From assembly GCF_013307245.1 (NCBI RefSeq), contig NZ_CP028941.1, forward strand, positions 1,116,001 to 1,180,000: 64,000 nucleotides of DNA. Reading direction: 5' to 3'. This DNA comes from Polynucleobacter antarcticus (lineage in GTDB: Bacteria; Pseudomonadota; Gammaproteobacteria; Burkholderiales; Burkholderiaceae). A program made the translations under genes and the position numbers. Of this stretch, positions 53,398 through 63,788 are shown one piece after another (the stretch's first letter is position 1; the number at the start of each line of letters is the position of its first letter). The notes below the pieces were generated by a model. It saw only the letters and a list, made by a program, of their open reading frames with translations. It was not told the origin of the DNA and searched no databases.

Positions 53398-53446
53398 ATT
53401 GACACCTATTACTGTCAATATGACATCAATAACTGTTGGTGTCAAT
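53398..53446 (-). promoter_or_regulatory. Symmetric operator array of MerR-like/vWA pair
   Basis: ATTGACACC (53398-53406) and its exact inverse GGTGTCAAT (53438-53446) flank the palindrome TGTCA-ATA-TGACA (53413-53425). The half-sites share the TTGACA/TGTCAA core. The array lies upstream of the MerR-like start. On the minus strand a TTGACA followed after 17 bases by CATATT could be the promoter, overlapping the array. Confidence 0.6.
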
Positions 53447-53586
53447 AGCATTGGATTGCTATTTTTGGCATATATGAATAGATGAGGAGCTTATAGATCA
53501 ATCTAAATTAGGAAAGGCTCAAGGGGTGAGCTAGGGAAGCTAGAAATAAAAGAATAGAAAAAAATCTGGAATGAATTCACCAAATT

Positions 53587-55260
53587 CTATAAAAAACCTT
53601 TTTCGATAAAGAGTTTTTCAGTAACTTTAGACATTACTAGATTTATTGTCAGTCTGGCTCTAGTTAAGCCTACAAACAATTTATTTTTTGTGACTTGATC
53701 CCACTCCGTAAAATCAATCTCGGTTAAGACTATGGCGTCAGCACACTGCCCTTTGAATCTATACAAGGTATCAACTAACAGCTCTCCGCTTGACCAAGTT
53801 GAATTGCTATCCTTGTCATAACCAGTAGATTTTTTAATAGAGAATCCATTGATCTTCTCAACTTGATCCGAGAGAAATACACTATTCTTCGCTCCACGAA
53901 AACTAAGAACAGCAATAGATTCGGGGGCAAAACCTTGGCCAATCAGATCTTGAACTGCATCAGATGTTTCACTGACAACATCTCCATCCTGATAAACAAA
54001 GTGGCCAGGAGGGAGACCTGCATATCCATTACCAGTCTCAAGATAGTCATCTGTCAAATTTAGGCCATTGATCAAAGTCAAAATATGCTGAGGAGAGCGA
54101 TAGTTAGTTGGGGATGAAAGTTTGACCCATCCCTCAGGCTCAATCGAGGGTCTGCCATAGATTCTTTGTGAATAATCTTCAAGCCAAATCATTCTGCCCT
54201 CAGGCTTGACTAGCTCTAATAAGACGGAAGCCCATTCAGGGTAAAAGTCCTGCCCTTCATCAATCACCAATACATCTAGTTGCTCCTTTAGCTCATCGTA
54301 ATGAGTTAGAAAGTAATCCACTATTTGTTTAAAGGTGGCCTCATCACCAAAATCAACCACTTGCCCTTGGCTTTCGGCCACAAATCTCGCAAGTTCGTGA
54401 AACGTCCAACAATTTTTCGGGTTAGGGGCGCTCATCTTTACAGAATCAACCAATGATCGATTAAAGCAGATATACATGGCAGTTTTATTCTGGACTTCTG
54501 CCTTGCGCAATTCTTTTAAAGCTAGCTGCGTTTTTCCCGAGCCTGCCGTACCCTGCACCCAAAGTCTAAATGGCGAGAAATCTAATCGCTCAGCCCATTC
54601 CGCAAGTCCGCTGGACAGCCTTGTGGTTCTCTGTCTAGCAGATTGACCAATTAAGCCAATTTGCGGGCACACATCCGCCTTGTCTAGGAAAAATGTCTGA
54701 ATATCAAGCGTTTTAGCCGTGTGATCTCCAGTAGGCATGGGATTTTTATCAAACATCTCATTGATGATTGATACCAAGGATTCACGGTTAGTGGAATCTA
54801 CAATTCTTCCAAGCGCAATATTAGCGGGTAAATTCTTGCCCACCTTAGCATTCGGAACATAAAGCAAATGATCAATTTCTAAGCGCTGTTCTGGATAACG
54901 ATTCTGGTACTCAGTGCGTAAAGAACCAATATTTCTGCTAACTTGTGAATTAATCGTTCTAGAGGACTTACTTAGCCCGTTTGCATCTTTATAAATCGGG
55001 ACAAGTTCACCCTTTAAATTCACTTCTATTTGGGTTTCTTTTTGCTCAATTGCCAAGACGCGGCCATAAGGGTTAAGTATTAAGAAATCGATCTCACCAT
55101 AGATCGCTGCGTCTTCTTCAACTCTAGTCCAATGTACCCCATGAAAAACCATGTATTGGTCGTTTAGACCTTCTTTCAGCATTTCCAGGGTTTTAAATTC
55201 TCCTTTATGCAAGACCTCGCCTTCGGCTAATTGGTAGTCTTCTGGAAAAAGTTGAGCCAT
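53587..55260 (-). CDS. NERD-domain nuclease fused to UvrD-like helicase
   Basis: This 557-residue protein has an N-terminal NERD domain (EIDFLILNPYGRVLAIEQKETQIEV, nuclease-like D and ExK). It then has superfamily 1 helicase motifs: Walker A VQGTAGSGKTQLALKEL, motif II LVIDEGQDFYPEW, LYRFKGQCADAIVLTEIDF, and KLFVGLTRARLTINLV. NERD-helicases are frequent in defence islands. Nicking or DNA unwinding of invading DNA is inferred. The ATG at 55260 has an AGG-containing leader. Confidence 0.85.
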   Translation of the reverse strand: MAQLFPEDYQLAEGEVLHKGEFKTLEMLKEGLNDQYMVFHGVHWTRVEEDAAIYGEIDFLILNPYGRVLAIEQKETQIEVNLKGELVPIYKDANGLSKSSRTINSQVSRNIGSLRTEYQNRYPEQRLEIDHLLYVPNAKVGKNLPANIALGRIVDSTNRESLVSIINEMFDKNPMPTGDHTAKTLDIQTFFLDKADVCPQIGLIGQSARQRTTRLSSGLAEWAERLDFSPFRLWVQGTAGSGKTQLALKELRKAEVQNKTAMYICFNRSLVDSVKMSAPNPKNCWTFHELARFVAESQGQVVDFGDEATFKQIVDYFLTHYDELKEQLDVLVIDEGQDFYPEWASVLLELVKPEGRMIWLEDYSQRIYGRPSIEPEGWVKLSSPTNYRSPQHILTLINGLNLTDDYLETGNGYAGLPPGHFVYQDGDVVSETSDAVQDLIGQGFAPESIAVLSFRGAKNSVFLSDQVEKINGFSIKKSTGYDKDSNSTWSSGELLVDTLYRFKGQCADAIVLTEIDFTEWDQVTKNKLFVGLTRARLTINLVMSKVTEKLFIEKGFL

Positions 55261-55331
55261 GACCTATTTACTAAGGAAGTTACGTATAAAAGTAATAATA
55301 GCTTCATAAATGCTAATAAACTATCTGAAAT

Positions 55332-55709
55332 ATGCCTAATTGCCCCTTTTGTACTCTTCCTGCCGATCGAATTATTGACTCGAATGAGTATGGGCTTGTG
55401 ATTCGTGATGGCTTCCCAGTATCACCAGGGCATACCTTAATAATCCCCAAGCGACATATTGGATCTTGGTTTGAGATTACAGAGGAAGAGCAACTAGGTT
55501 TACTTAGTCTTCAAGCTAGAGCGCAAAAGATTCTTGAAAAAGAATTTAAGCCTGATGGTTACAACATCGGCATCAATGATGGGCCTGCTGCTGGACAAAC
55601 AGTGCCTCACCTACATATTCATCTCATTCCACGCTTCAAAGGCGATTTAGAAGATCCCAGGGGTGGTGTGAGATGGGTGATACCAAGTAAAGCGAAGTAT
55701 TGGTCCTGA
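55332..55709 (+). CDS. HIT-family nucleotide hydrolase
   Basis: This 125-residue protein has the HIT triad HLHIHLIPR, an N-terminal CPFC, and GINDGPAAGQTVPHLHIHLIPR. It looks like a diadenosine or AMP-lysine hydrolase type. Its stop overlaps the next gene by one base (TGATG). Its role beside a restriction gene is unclear; nucleotide signalling is one possibility only. Confidence 0.85.
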   Translation: MPNCPFCTLPADRIIDSNEYGLVIRDGFPVSPGHTLIIPKRHIGSWFEITEEEQLGLLSLQARAQKILEKEFKPDGYNIGINDGPAAGQTVPHLHIHLIPRFKGDLEDPRGGVRWVIPSKAKYWS

Positions 55710-57121
55710 TGATGATTGAAGCTGATCTTCTTCTCTTGTTTAGCAAAATCAATTGTGCTCGCGTAGGCAATGGCTATGCACCACATAAGCCTATTTTGCT
55801 TCTCTTGGCTTTAGAGAAAATTCTGAATAATCATGCAAATTATTTTTTCTTTGCAGATTTCGACCATGACCTTAAACGATTACTTGAAAAATACGGGTCT
55901 AACAATGCCTCCAATACTCGTAATGAGCCCTTCTGGCGCCTGAAGAATGACGGCATCTGGGATATTCAAGCTCCGACCTATTTACTCTCCCAAATCAGTA
56001 CACCAACACCTGCACAACTCATTGAAGAGAAAGTAGTAAGCATATTTAAAAGTGAGATCTTTGATGCGCTTGCTCAAAACCCAGATCTGATTAAAAAGTT
56101 AGCAGATCAGCTATTAAATCAATTCGTTGATCAAACACTTCAGATTACCCTACTTGCAGATGCAGCCCCCAGTATCAAGCTACTTGATCGTCAATATTGG
56201 TGGGTAAGCCAGAACCAAACTTATAAGCAAGAGGTGCCAGGTAACTTTATGTGGTCACCTAAGACCAATAGAGATGGTGGAAGCAACCCGTCATATAACT
56301 TTATGACCCAAATGCGACCTGGTGACGTGGTGTTCTCGTTTGCAGATACCTTTATCAAGGCTATTGGAGTGGTAACCCATGAAGCAGTATCGAGCGTTAA
56401 ACCCGATTTTGGCTCTGCAGGGGCAAATTGGCTTAACGATGGTTGGCTAGTAGACGTTGCATTTGAAGAGCTAAACACAGCCGCTTTTAAACCCAGTGAA
56501 TACATGGATCTATTAGCCCCTACATTACCGGGTCAATATTCCCCTATAAGAGCAAATGGTATGGGTAATCAAATTTATTTAGCCCAAGTGCCAGAGGCTA
56601 TGGCAGCAGCGTTACTCTCTCTCGCAGGTCCAATTGGACAGGCTGCTGTAATGGATTTATCAGAGTGCGTTGAATATGACACCCCAGTAAAAGCAGATGA
56701 TATTGAATCAGAAATTGAGATGCGTACCGATATTGGTGAAACTCAAAAAATACAGATTATTACCTCTCGCAGAGGACAAGGCGTGTTTAAAGCTAATGTG
56801 CGCTTAGTAGAGTCTTATTGCAGGGTTACGAAAGTCGCAAATCCAAAACATCTGATAGCAAGTCATATCAAGCCCTGGTCCAAATCAACTGATACTGAAA
56901 AACTGAGTGGATACAATGGGCTACTGCTCTCCCCTCACATTGATCATCTTTTCGATAAGGGATTTATCTCATTTGAAGGTAATGGGAGTTTAATTTTATC
57001 GAGTTATTTAGATAAGTCAGTACTAGATAAATGGCGGATTGATAAAAATATTTATGTGGGTAATTTTAGAAGTGAACAGCAAAAATTCCTGGAGTACCAC
57101 AGGGATGTGGTTCTGGCCTAA
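55709..57121 (+). CDS. Modification-dependent restriction endonuclease (SBD-like, EVE-like, HNH)
   Basis: The 470-residue protein has three parts. The N-terminal part resembles the sulfur-binding domain of ScoMcrA (NGYAPHKPILLLLALEKILN, NEPFWRLKNDGIW). The middle has an EVE/SRA-like layout (YWWVSQNQTYKQE, MRPGDVVFSFADTFIKAIGVV). The C-terminus is HNH_2-type (LIASHIKPWSKS, NGLLLSPHIDHLFDKGFISF). This order suits type IV restriction of phosphorothioated or methylated DNA. No dnd genes are in the window. Substrate is inferred. ATG at 55709 is next to the HIT stop; ATG at 55712 is also possible. Confidence 0.72.
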   Translation: MMIEADLLLLFSKINCARVGNGYAPHKPILLLLALEKILNNHANYFFFADFDHDLKRLLEKYGSNNASNTRNEPFWRLKNDGIWDIQAPTYLLSQISTPTPAQLIEEKVVSIFKSEIFDALAQNPDLIKKLADQLLNQFVDQTLQITLLADAAPSIKLLDRQYWWVSQNQTYKQEVPGNFMWSPKTNRDGGSNPSYNFMTQMRPGDVVFSFADTFIKAIGVVTHEAVSSVKPDFGSAGANWLNDGWLVDVAFEELNTAAFKPSEYMDLLAPTLPGQYSPIRANGMGNQIYLAQVPEAMAAALLSLAGPIGQAAVMDLSECVEYDTPVKADDIESEIEMRTDIGETQKIQIITSRRGQGVFKANVRLVESYCRVTKVANPKHLIASHIKPWSKSTDTEKLSGYNGLLLSPHIDHLFDKGFISFEGNGSLILSSYLDKSVLDKWRIDKNIYVGNFRSEQQKFLEYHRDVVLA

Positions 57122-57240
57122 TAGCTGCTTCGTCCAATGCTTAAGGTAACTAACCACATATCAGTATCAGCTTGAATACCGATGCAATTCTCAAGGCGTT
57201 GTTAATTTTAGCTGCCCAATATTTATGTGGCTTTAAGTCT

Positions 57241-60200
57241 TCAGGCTGCCATCTCAGCCCACTCTTCACCAAGAGCCTGAACTTGCTGTAAGACTAGCTC
57301 TACGGCTTCATCTTGTTCATCGGGTGGATACTTGTATTTCCGCAATATGCGTCTAACCATCAAACGTAGACTAGCTCTAACGCTTTCACGCTCAGCCCAA
57401 TCAACCTTTATATTCTTTCGAAGATTCTCAGTTAGTTCGTGAGCAATCTTTTTTAAGATTTCATCATCGAGCATACGCACAGCAGACTCATTGTTTGCAA
57501 GAGCGTCATAAAACTTCACTTCATCTTCACTCAGACCAAGATGTTGACCACGAGTAGTAGCTTCACGGAACTTCTTAGCCATTTCTATTAGCTCTTCCAT
57601 TACCTGTGCTGTTTCAATTGCACGGTTTTGATAACGTAAAATCACGTTATTTAAAAGGTCACTGAATTTCTTTTCTTGAACCACATTACTCTTAAAGCGA
57701 CTCTTGATTTCTCCCTGCAAGAGCCTTTCTAGCAACTCAACTGCTAGATTACGCTCTGGTAAGTTTTTAACTTGGGCCAAAAACTCATCACTTAGTAATC
57801 CAATATTAGGCTTTTCTAGCCCGACTGCATCAAAGATATCCACAACACTATCAGACACTACGGCTGAGTTAATGATTTGGCGAATCGCTAAATCACGCTC
57901 TTCATCTGTTTTACGTTTGGCAGTGATATCTCGCTTTGTTAGCAAGACCTTGACGCCTTGCATAAAAGCAACTTCTTCACGTACTTCTTTTGCTTCATCT
58001 AAGGTGCAGCAAAGTGTGAATGCCTTGCTCATTGCAATAGCAGTATCGGCAAATCGCTTTTTACCGTCCTTTATACCCAATATGTGATTAGCTGCTCCAG
58101 CCAAGCCTTTATGGCCAGCCGTTAAGAAATTGCTGTAATCAAAGCCGTGCAACATTCCACGCAAGATATCTAACTTTTCAGCTAAGACGCTATATGCCTC
58201 ACGAGCATCTACTTGAATCTGTCCACGTCCTTTACTGCCCGTGTACTGCTTCATTGCCTCTTTTAACTCATTGCCAATACCAATGTAATCAACAACCAAT
58301 CCACCTTGCTTATCCTTAAATACCCGATTCACACGGGCAATGGCTTGCATTAGGTTGTGACCCTTCATTGGCTTATCAACATAAAGTGTATGAACACAAG
58401 GAGCATCAAAGCCTGTTAGCCACATATCTCGCACAATCACAATTTTTAGATCATCATTTGGATCTTTGAATCGCTTTTCTAGTCGCTTTTTAGTCTTACT
58501 ATCGTAGATATGAGGGCGTAGTAAGGCTTTATCGCTGGCAGAACCAGTCATTACCACCTTAATCTCACCTTTTTCAGGATCTTCGTTATGCCAATCTGGA
58601 CGGATCTTAATGATTTCGTTATAAAGGTGAACGCAGATATCACGGCTCATCCCTACAACCATTGCCTTTCCAGCCATAGCCTTATTACGCTCTTCAAAAT
58701 GCTGAACAATATCTGCAGCTACTTGAGCAATACGAGGCTCTGCTCCTACTACCTTTTCTAAGGCTGTCCACCGACTCTTAAGTTTTGCCTGACTTCCTTC
58801 TTCTTCATCTTCAGCTAATTCATCAACTTCAGCATCAAGTATCGTTAAATCTTCTTGTTTAAGTTTTAACTTAGCAAGTCTAGATTCATAATAAATGGCT
58901 ACGGTTGCGCCATCTTCTTTAGCTTGCTGCATATCGTAGACGTGAATGTAATCTCCAAAAACAGCTCGAGTATCTCTATCCTCGCCACTAACTGGTGTTC
59001 CCGTAAACGCCACAAAGGTTGCGTTAGGCAAGGCATCTCTTAGGTGTTGCGCATAACCCGACTGATAACGCTCTTCTCCAGGTTTACCTTTTAGTTTTGC
59101 CTCAAAGCCATATTGGGTTCTATGTGCTTCATCTGCAATGACTACGATATTGCTACGATCAGAAAGGACCGGGAAAGCAGTTTCATCATCATCGAGCATA
59201 AACTTTTGGATCGTAGCGAACACAATGCCACCCGATGGGCGGTTACCCAGCTTATCTCTTAAATCTTGCCTACTAGTTGCTTGAACTGGCTGCTCACGTA
59301 AAAGGTCTTGCGCTAGGCTAAAAACCCCAAACAATTGGCCGTCTAAATCGTTACGGTCAGTAATCACCACAATGGTTGGGTTTTCCATAGCAGCCTCTTG
59401 CATAACCCTAGCTGCAAAGCAAGTCATCGTAATACTCTTACCGCTACCCTGCGTATGCCAAACAACTCCACCTTTATGATTACCGTCAGGTCTAGAGGAC
59501 TTAACAACCTGATTAATGGCAGCTCTTACTGCGTGAAATTGATGGTAACCAGCAATCTTTTTAATTAATTGGCCATCATCTTCGAATAGTACAAAGTAGC
59601 GCAGATAATCTAAAAAATACTCGGGTGCCAGTAAGCCACGAACTAAAGTTTGTAACTCATTAAATTGACCTAGAGGGTCGAGGATTGCACCATCAATAGT
59701 GCGCCAAGCCATAAAACGCTCGGGATTAGAGGATAAAGAACCTAAGAGCGCTTCTGTTCCATCGGATATAACCAATATCTCGTTATATTGAAATACGTCG
59801 GAGATCTGCTCTTTATAAGTTTGTATCTGATCGTATGCCTTCCAAATATCCGCATTTTCATCAGCTGGGTTTTTTAGTTCAATCAGTACAAGCGGTAGCC
59901 CATTTACGAACAAAATAATATCGGGACGCCTCGTGTGTTTCGGTCCCTTGATCGTGAATTGATTAATTGCCAACCACTCATTATTTACAACATCAGCCCA
60001 ATCAATTAATCGAACAAAGTCGCCCCGTGTTTCACCATCTTTTTGATACTGAACTGGAACGCCAGTTACTAGTAGTCTATGGAATTCACGGTTTGCCGAT
60101 AACAAAGCAGGAATACCTAAATCAACCACCTGCTTAAAGGCATCTTCTCGAGCATTTGGTGGAATATTTGAATTTAACTTATTGATTGCTTCACGCAAAC

Positions 60201-60339
60201 GAAACGGGAGCGTTGTTTGCCGATAATCATCTCGTTCGGGTGATAGGCCATCAAAAGCAATATCTGGGCCATAAAGATGCGTATACCCGACATCTACTAA
60301 CCATTCAAGCGTCTCTTGTTCGAGTTGATCTTCTGTCAT
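57241..60339 (-). CDS. hsdR: Type I restriction enzyme R subunit
   Basis: The 1032-residue protein has an N-terminal nuclease ([24 protein letters not shown], the D and ExK triad). The SF2 motor follows: Walker [26 protein letters not shown], and motif [14 protein letters not shown] helical C-terminal region completes the subunit. It is downstream of hsdS with two bases between. It needs HsdS and HsdM for assembly. Confidence 0.96.
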   Translation of the reverse strand: MTEDQLEQETLEWLVDVGYTHLYGPDIAFDGLSPERDDYRQTTLPFRLREAINKLNSNIPPNAREDAFKQVVDLGIPALLSANREFHRLLVTGVPVQYQKDGETRGDFVRLIDWADVVNNEWLAINQFTIKGPKHTRRPDIILFVNGLPLVLIELKNPADENADIWKAYDQIQTYKEQISDVFQYNEILVISDGTEALLGSLSSNPERFMAWRTIDGAILDPLGQFNELQTLVRGLLAPEYFLDYLRYFVLFEDDGQLIKKIAGYHQFHAVRAAINQVVKSSRPDGNHKGGVVWHTQGSGKSITMTCFAARVMQEAAMENPTIVVITDRNDLDGQLFGVFSLAQDLLREQPVQATSRQDLRDKLGNRPSGGIVFATIQKFMLDDDETAFPVLSDRSNIVVIADEAHRTQYGFEAKLKGKPGEERYQSGYAQHLRDALPNATFVAFTGTPVSGEDRDTRAVFGDYIHVYDMQQAKEDGATVAIYYESRLAKLKLKQEDLTILDAEVDELAEDEEEGSQAKLKSRWTALEKVVGAEPRIAQVAADIVQHFEERNKAMAGKAMVVGMSRDICVHLYNEIIKIRPDWHNEDPEKGEIKVVMTGSASDKALLRPHIYDSKTKKRLEKRFKDPNDDLKIVIVRDMWLTGFDAPCVHTLYVDKPMKGHNLMQAIARVNRVFKDKQGGLVVDYIGIGNELKEAMKQYTGSKGRGQIQVDAREAYSVLAEKLDILRGMLHGFDYSNFLTAGHKGLAGAANHILGIKDGKKRFADTAIAMSKAFTLCCTLDEAKEVREEVAFMQGVKVLLTKRDITAKRKTDEERDLAIRQIINSAVVSDSVVDIFDAVGLEKPNIGLLSDEFLAQVKNLPERNLAVELLERLLQGEIKSRFKSNVVQEKKFSDLLNNVILRYQNRAIETAQVMEELIEMAKKFREATTRGQHLGLSEDEVKFYDALANNESAVRMLDDEILKKIAHELTENLRKNIKVDWAERESVRASLRLMVRRILRKYKYPPDEQDEAVELVLQQVQALGEEWAEMAA

Positions 60340-60341
60340 TA

Positions 60342-61668
60342 TTAGGGAGGTACATTTTCAGTTTCTGTCTCAGCATCAGCAATACGAAGCTGTCCAGAAA
60401 TCAATTGTGGCAGCAATGTGTCGCGAAGGTCAACAAGTGTGTTTACTCGCATTGCATTTTGAAAAATCTGATGCTGAATGCTTCCAACAACCCCTTCAAA
60501 TGCATCAAGAATTTTTTGCTCGGGTTTAGTAATTCGTAATCGCTTTAAATCAGCTACTGTGACGTGGCCCAAGCCTGTTGTTTGCTTGTTCCTTGCTAAC
60601 TCAGCGAAAACTGGACGTAAATATCTAAGTGCCTGAAGAACAAAGGCTCTCTCATTTTTTTGGATGTGGTAGAACTCTAAAGATATGTTGGTTTAACCAA
60701 CCGGGATCAAAGGACCACACAAAAGTATCAATAGATGTGTCGGGATTTCCTGACCAAGAAAATAAAATATCACCTGTCTCAATTCGATATTTTTTTGGCA
60801 TCTCGATATTTGAATATGCAGTATTTTCTGTAACGCCAGCCTTAAGTTCAGCAATTTTGATAATCGGTAAGCCTCGTCTATACATATTGGGCTCAAATGC
60901 TTTGTATGCAGCACCATTGATAAAAGTTGCAAGGTCATAAATTACAAATAATCTCCAATCTTTTGGTACCGTCTCTAACTCTGTCTCTTCAAAGCTATCA
61001 GGAAATAATTCAGCAGTTGCTTCGTCCATTCCTTCGGGCATAAGTCCCCTCGCTTTAGCGTGGACTGGATCAAAGTCTATAAACCAAGATTTGAATAAGG
61101 CTTGGGCTATGGATTCGAGAGTATCGTTGGTTTCACGCAGGAGGTTAATACGGCTATCAAAATTCGATAGGAAATCGCCTATAAACTTTTGCTCAGCCAA
61201 AGACGGAATAGTAATTTTAGTAGCGAGTAAGTGAGGAACTTTAATGCTTGGCTGAACAGAGCTAATGTCTAAAGTCTTAAGATATGACTGCATCTTAGGA
61301 TGGACTAGAGAATAGTAAAGAAAATCAGGCAAAACTATCTCTAAATTTGGCCTAAGCGCAATAAGATTTTGTGCAATACATCCATTTCCAGCTTCAAAAA
61401 GAGCGACTTCAGCTATAGAGCCGACCGTAGAAAAAATAATATCTCCGGGCAATGGGTGTCCAGCACGAAACCAATTTTTATAGGTTCCTTCAGTTACAAA
61501 CTTTTTGATGGCGGAAAAGTTAGGACTTTTAGCAGCCCCAACAATCGCATTCACTTCAATCAATGGATATGGCGAAATTGCATCTGAAATGGGTGGTGTT
61601 TTACCACGGTTATCTACTACCTTGATCAGGCACTCTTTGAGAGTCAACTCAATCCGCTTAGAGATCAT
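60342..61668 (-). pseudogene. hsdS: Type I specificity subunit, frameshifted at a seven-A tract
   Basis: The 5' part (61668 to 60652) encodes 338 residues of an HsdS with first target domain, spacer (LRETNDTLESIAQALFKSWF) and most of the second. It stops at TGA immediately after seven A (60661-60655). In the other frame the continuation is perfect HsdS (NERAFVLQALRYLRPVFAEL...GHVTVADLKRLRI...LLPQLISGQL). Removing one A gives 441 residues. The start is ATG at 61668; a TTG at 61674 also exists. It overlaps hsdM by eleven bases. Confidence 0.88.
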
Positions 61669-63205
61669 ATCCAAGGCTCTTAAGATTTTGGCGAATTAAT
61701 GCATCTAACTCAGCACCTTTTGCCATCTGCTCACCCAACTTCTCAGAAAGTTTTTGCATCTTTTCAGCAAAAGCCTCGTCATCATCTTCTACATCTTCTG
61801 CGCCTACATATCGACCAGGGGTTAATACGTGACCGAGATCGGCGATTTCTTTCAGTGAAACACTCCGACAAAATCCCGCAATATCTTCATATACGCCACC
61901 TTCACCACGCCAAGCCGCAACAGTCTGCTCAATTTTCGATATCACCTCATCAGTAAATTCAGCCTGTACCCGACTAATCATTGACCCAACTTTGCGTGCA
62001 TCAATAAATAGCACTTCACCCCTACGCTTGGTTTTTTGTTTAACCAAGAACCACAAACAGGCTGGAATTTGAGTGTTGAAGAACAACTGGTTTGGCAATG
62101 CAACCATCACTTCCACTACGTCAGCTTCAACCATTGCAGCTCGAATAGAGCCTTCGTTATTAGTGTTACTACTCATACTTCCATTAGCTAGAACGATGCC
62201 AGCACGTCCAGTCGGCTTGAGGTGATACAGCATATGCTGCAACCAAGCATAGTTAGCATTACCCTGTGGAGGCTCGCCATAGACCCAGCGAGGATCACCC
62301 ATTAAGCTACCGTGCCACCAATCACTTATATTAAAAGGTGGATTGGCAAGGATGAAATCTGCTCGTAAATCTGGGTGTTGATTCTTGGTAAAGGTGTCGT
62401 CAGGCTCCCGACCTAAATTAAAGTCGATTCCACGAATAGCTAGATTCATTGCAGCTAAACGCCAAGTAGTTGGATTAGCCTCTTGTCCATAGATAGCTAC
62501 GTCACCGATCTTGCCACCACGAGCCTCAATGAACTTTTCCGACTGAACAAACATTCCACCAGAACCACAGCAAGGGTCATAGACCTTGCCTTCGTGCGGC
62601 GAGAGAACTGCAACTAGAGTCTTAACAATAGAAGCTGGCGTATAGAACTGTCCGCCACGCTTACCTTCAGCGTTAGCAAACATTCCTAAGAAGTACTCAT
62701 AAACCTGCCCCAATATGTCACGAGCAGTACTTGGGTTATCGCCAAAGCCAATAGTAGAGATTAAATCTACCAACTCACCCATTTTTCCATCAGGCAATTG
62801 AGCGCGGGCATACCGTTTATCTAAAATTCCCTTTAGCTTAGGGTTTTCAGTTTCAATAACCGTTAAGGCTTCATCAATACGCTTGCCAATATCCGTAGAC
62901 TTAGCTGCCGCTCTGAGGGTTTCCCAACGAGCGGATTCAGGAACCCAAAATACGTTTGCTTCGGTGAAATAGTCTCGCTGTTCTAATTCAGCTTTAATTT
63001 GTGCATCATTTGCCTCGCCAAAGAAATACTCATCCTTGGGATCGCGTAATCGAAGATTAAGTTCTTGCTGTTTTGCTGCAAAAGTATCCGAGATATACTT
63101 AACAAATATCAAGCCAAGAACAAGATGCTTATATTCAGCTGCATCCATATTGGCACGTAGCTTGTCTGCCGTTGCCCAAAGGGTCTTTTTAATGTCGTCC
63201 AGCAT
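61658..63205 (-). CDS. hsdM: Type I DNA adenine methyltransferase
   Basis: The 515-residue protein has the N6-adenine methyltransferase motifs DPCCGSGGMFVQS (SAM binding) and NPPFNISDWW (catalytic NPPF). The HsdM N-terminal helical domain (DDIKKTLWATADKLRANMD) is present. The gene is intact. It is first of hsdM-hsdS-hsdR. Confidence 0.96.
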   Translation of the reverse strand: MLDDIKKTLWATADKLRANMDAAEYKHLVLGLIFVKYISDTFAAKQQELNLRLRDPKDEYFFGEANDAQIKAELEQRDYFTEANVFWVPESARWETLRAAAKSTDIGKRIDEALTVIETENPKLKGILDKRYARAQLPDGKMGELVDLISTIGFGDNPSTARDILGQVYEYFLGMFANAEGKRGGQFYTPASIVKTLVAVLSPHEGKVYDPCCGSGGMFVQSEKFIEARGGKIGDVAIYGQEANPTTWRLAAMNLAIRGIDFNLGREPDDTFTKNQHPDLRADFILANPPFNISDWWHGSLMGDPRWVYGEPPQGNANYAWLQHMLYHLKPTGRAGIVLANGSMSSNTNNEGSIRAAMVEADVVEVMVALPNQLFFNTQIPACLWFLVKQKTKRRGEVLFIDARKVGSMISRVQAEFTDEVISKIEQTVAAWRGEGGVYEDIAGFCRSVSLKEIADLGHVLTPGRYVGAEDVEDDDEAFAEKMQKLSEKLGEQMAKGAELDALIRQNLKSLGYDL

Positions 63206-63283
63206 AATTTGATTTCTTTTTAGGGGTATTGTCTATGAGACATTATCACCTAAATTACTATCAAATTTAATACTACCTACGCA

Positions 63284-63724
63284 CTACATAAGCTTTGCTA
63301 GCTCTCTATTCTTCTTAGCCTGCTTGGCGGACTTGTAGTTTTCCTCATCCTTGGTATCTACTTCAATCAGCTTTCTGGTGGCGCTACCCCTTAGCTGCTC
63401 AATAGCCTGTATTACCTGTAAGTGGCTATAGTGACGCTCAATCATTAATACACTAGTACCCATTTGCTTAGCCAGCGTATGAATGGGTACGCCATCATGC
63501 GTAAGAGACAAAGTAGCGTAGGTATGCCGTAGGCTATAGAACACCCGCTTTTGATTGGTCTTGGTATCAATTAACAAGCCATGGTCTGATAAGTAGTTAT
63601 CAAACATATGGTTTAGTACATCACCTAAGTTTCTACACTCTTTGTTTCTAAAGATATAGTCATCATTAGTGGGTTTAATTAAGACAAAATTCCTTATAAA
63701 AGCATCTACCTGATTTGAAAGAAA
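63284..63724 (-). pseudogene. Truncated tyrosine recombinase
   Basis: The frame is open from 63724 (TGA above it) to 63284. It encodes the C-terminal catalytic half of an integrase: DYIFRNKECRNLGDVLNHMF, then FYSLRHTYATLSL (Arg, His) and GTSVLMIERHYSHLQ (His, Tyr). The first catalytic Arg and N-terminal domains are missing, as is a proper start. ATG at 63607 could only give a smaller peptide. Remnant of an integrated element. Confidence 0.8.
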
Positions 63725-63788
63725 TCAATCGTTACTTAAAGAACTTAAACCCTCAAATCACCGATACAAATTGTAACGGTGCAGACTC

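Noticed and set aside
60342..60572. 76-codon frame as a separate gene
   Set aside because: Its sequence is the C-terminal end of HsdS and joins the 5' part across a seven-A frameshift; not independent.
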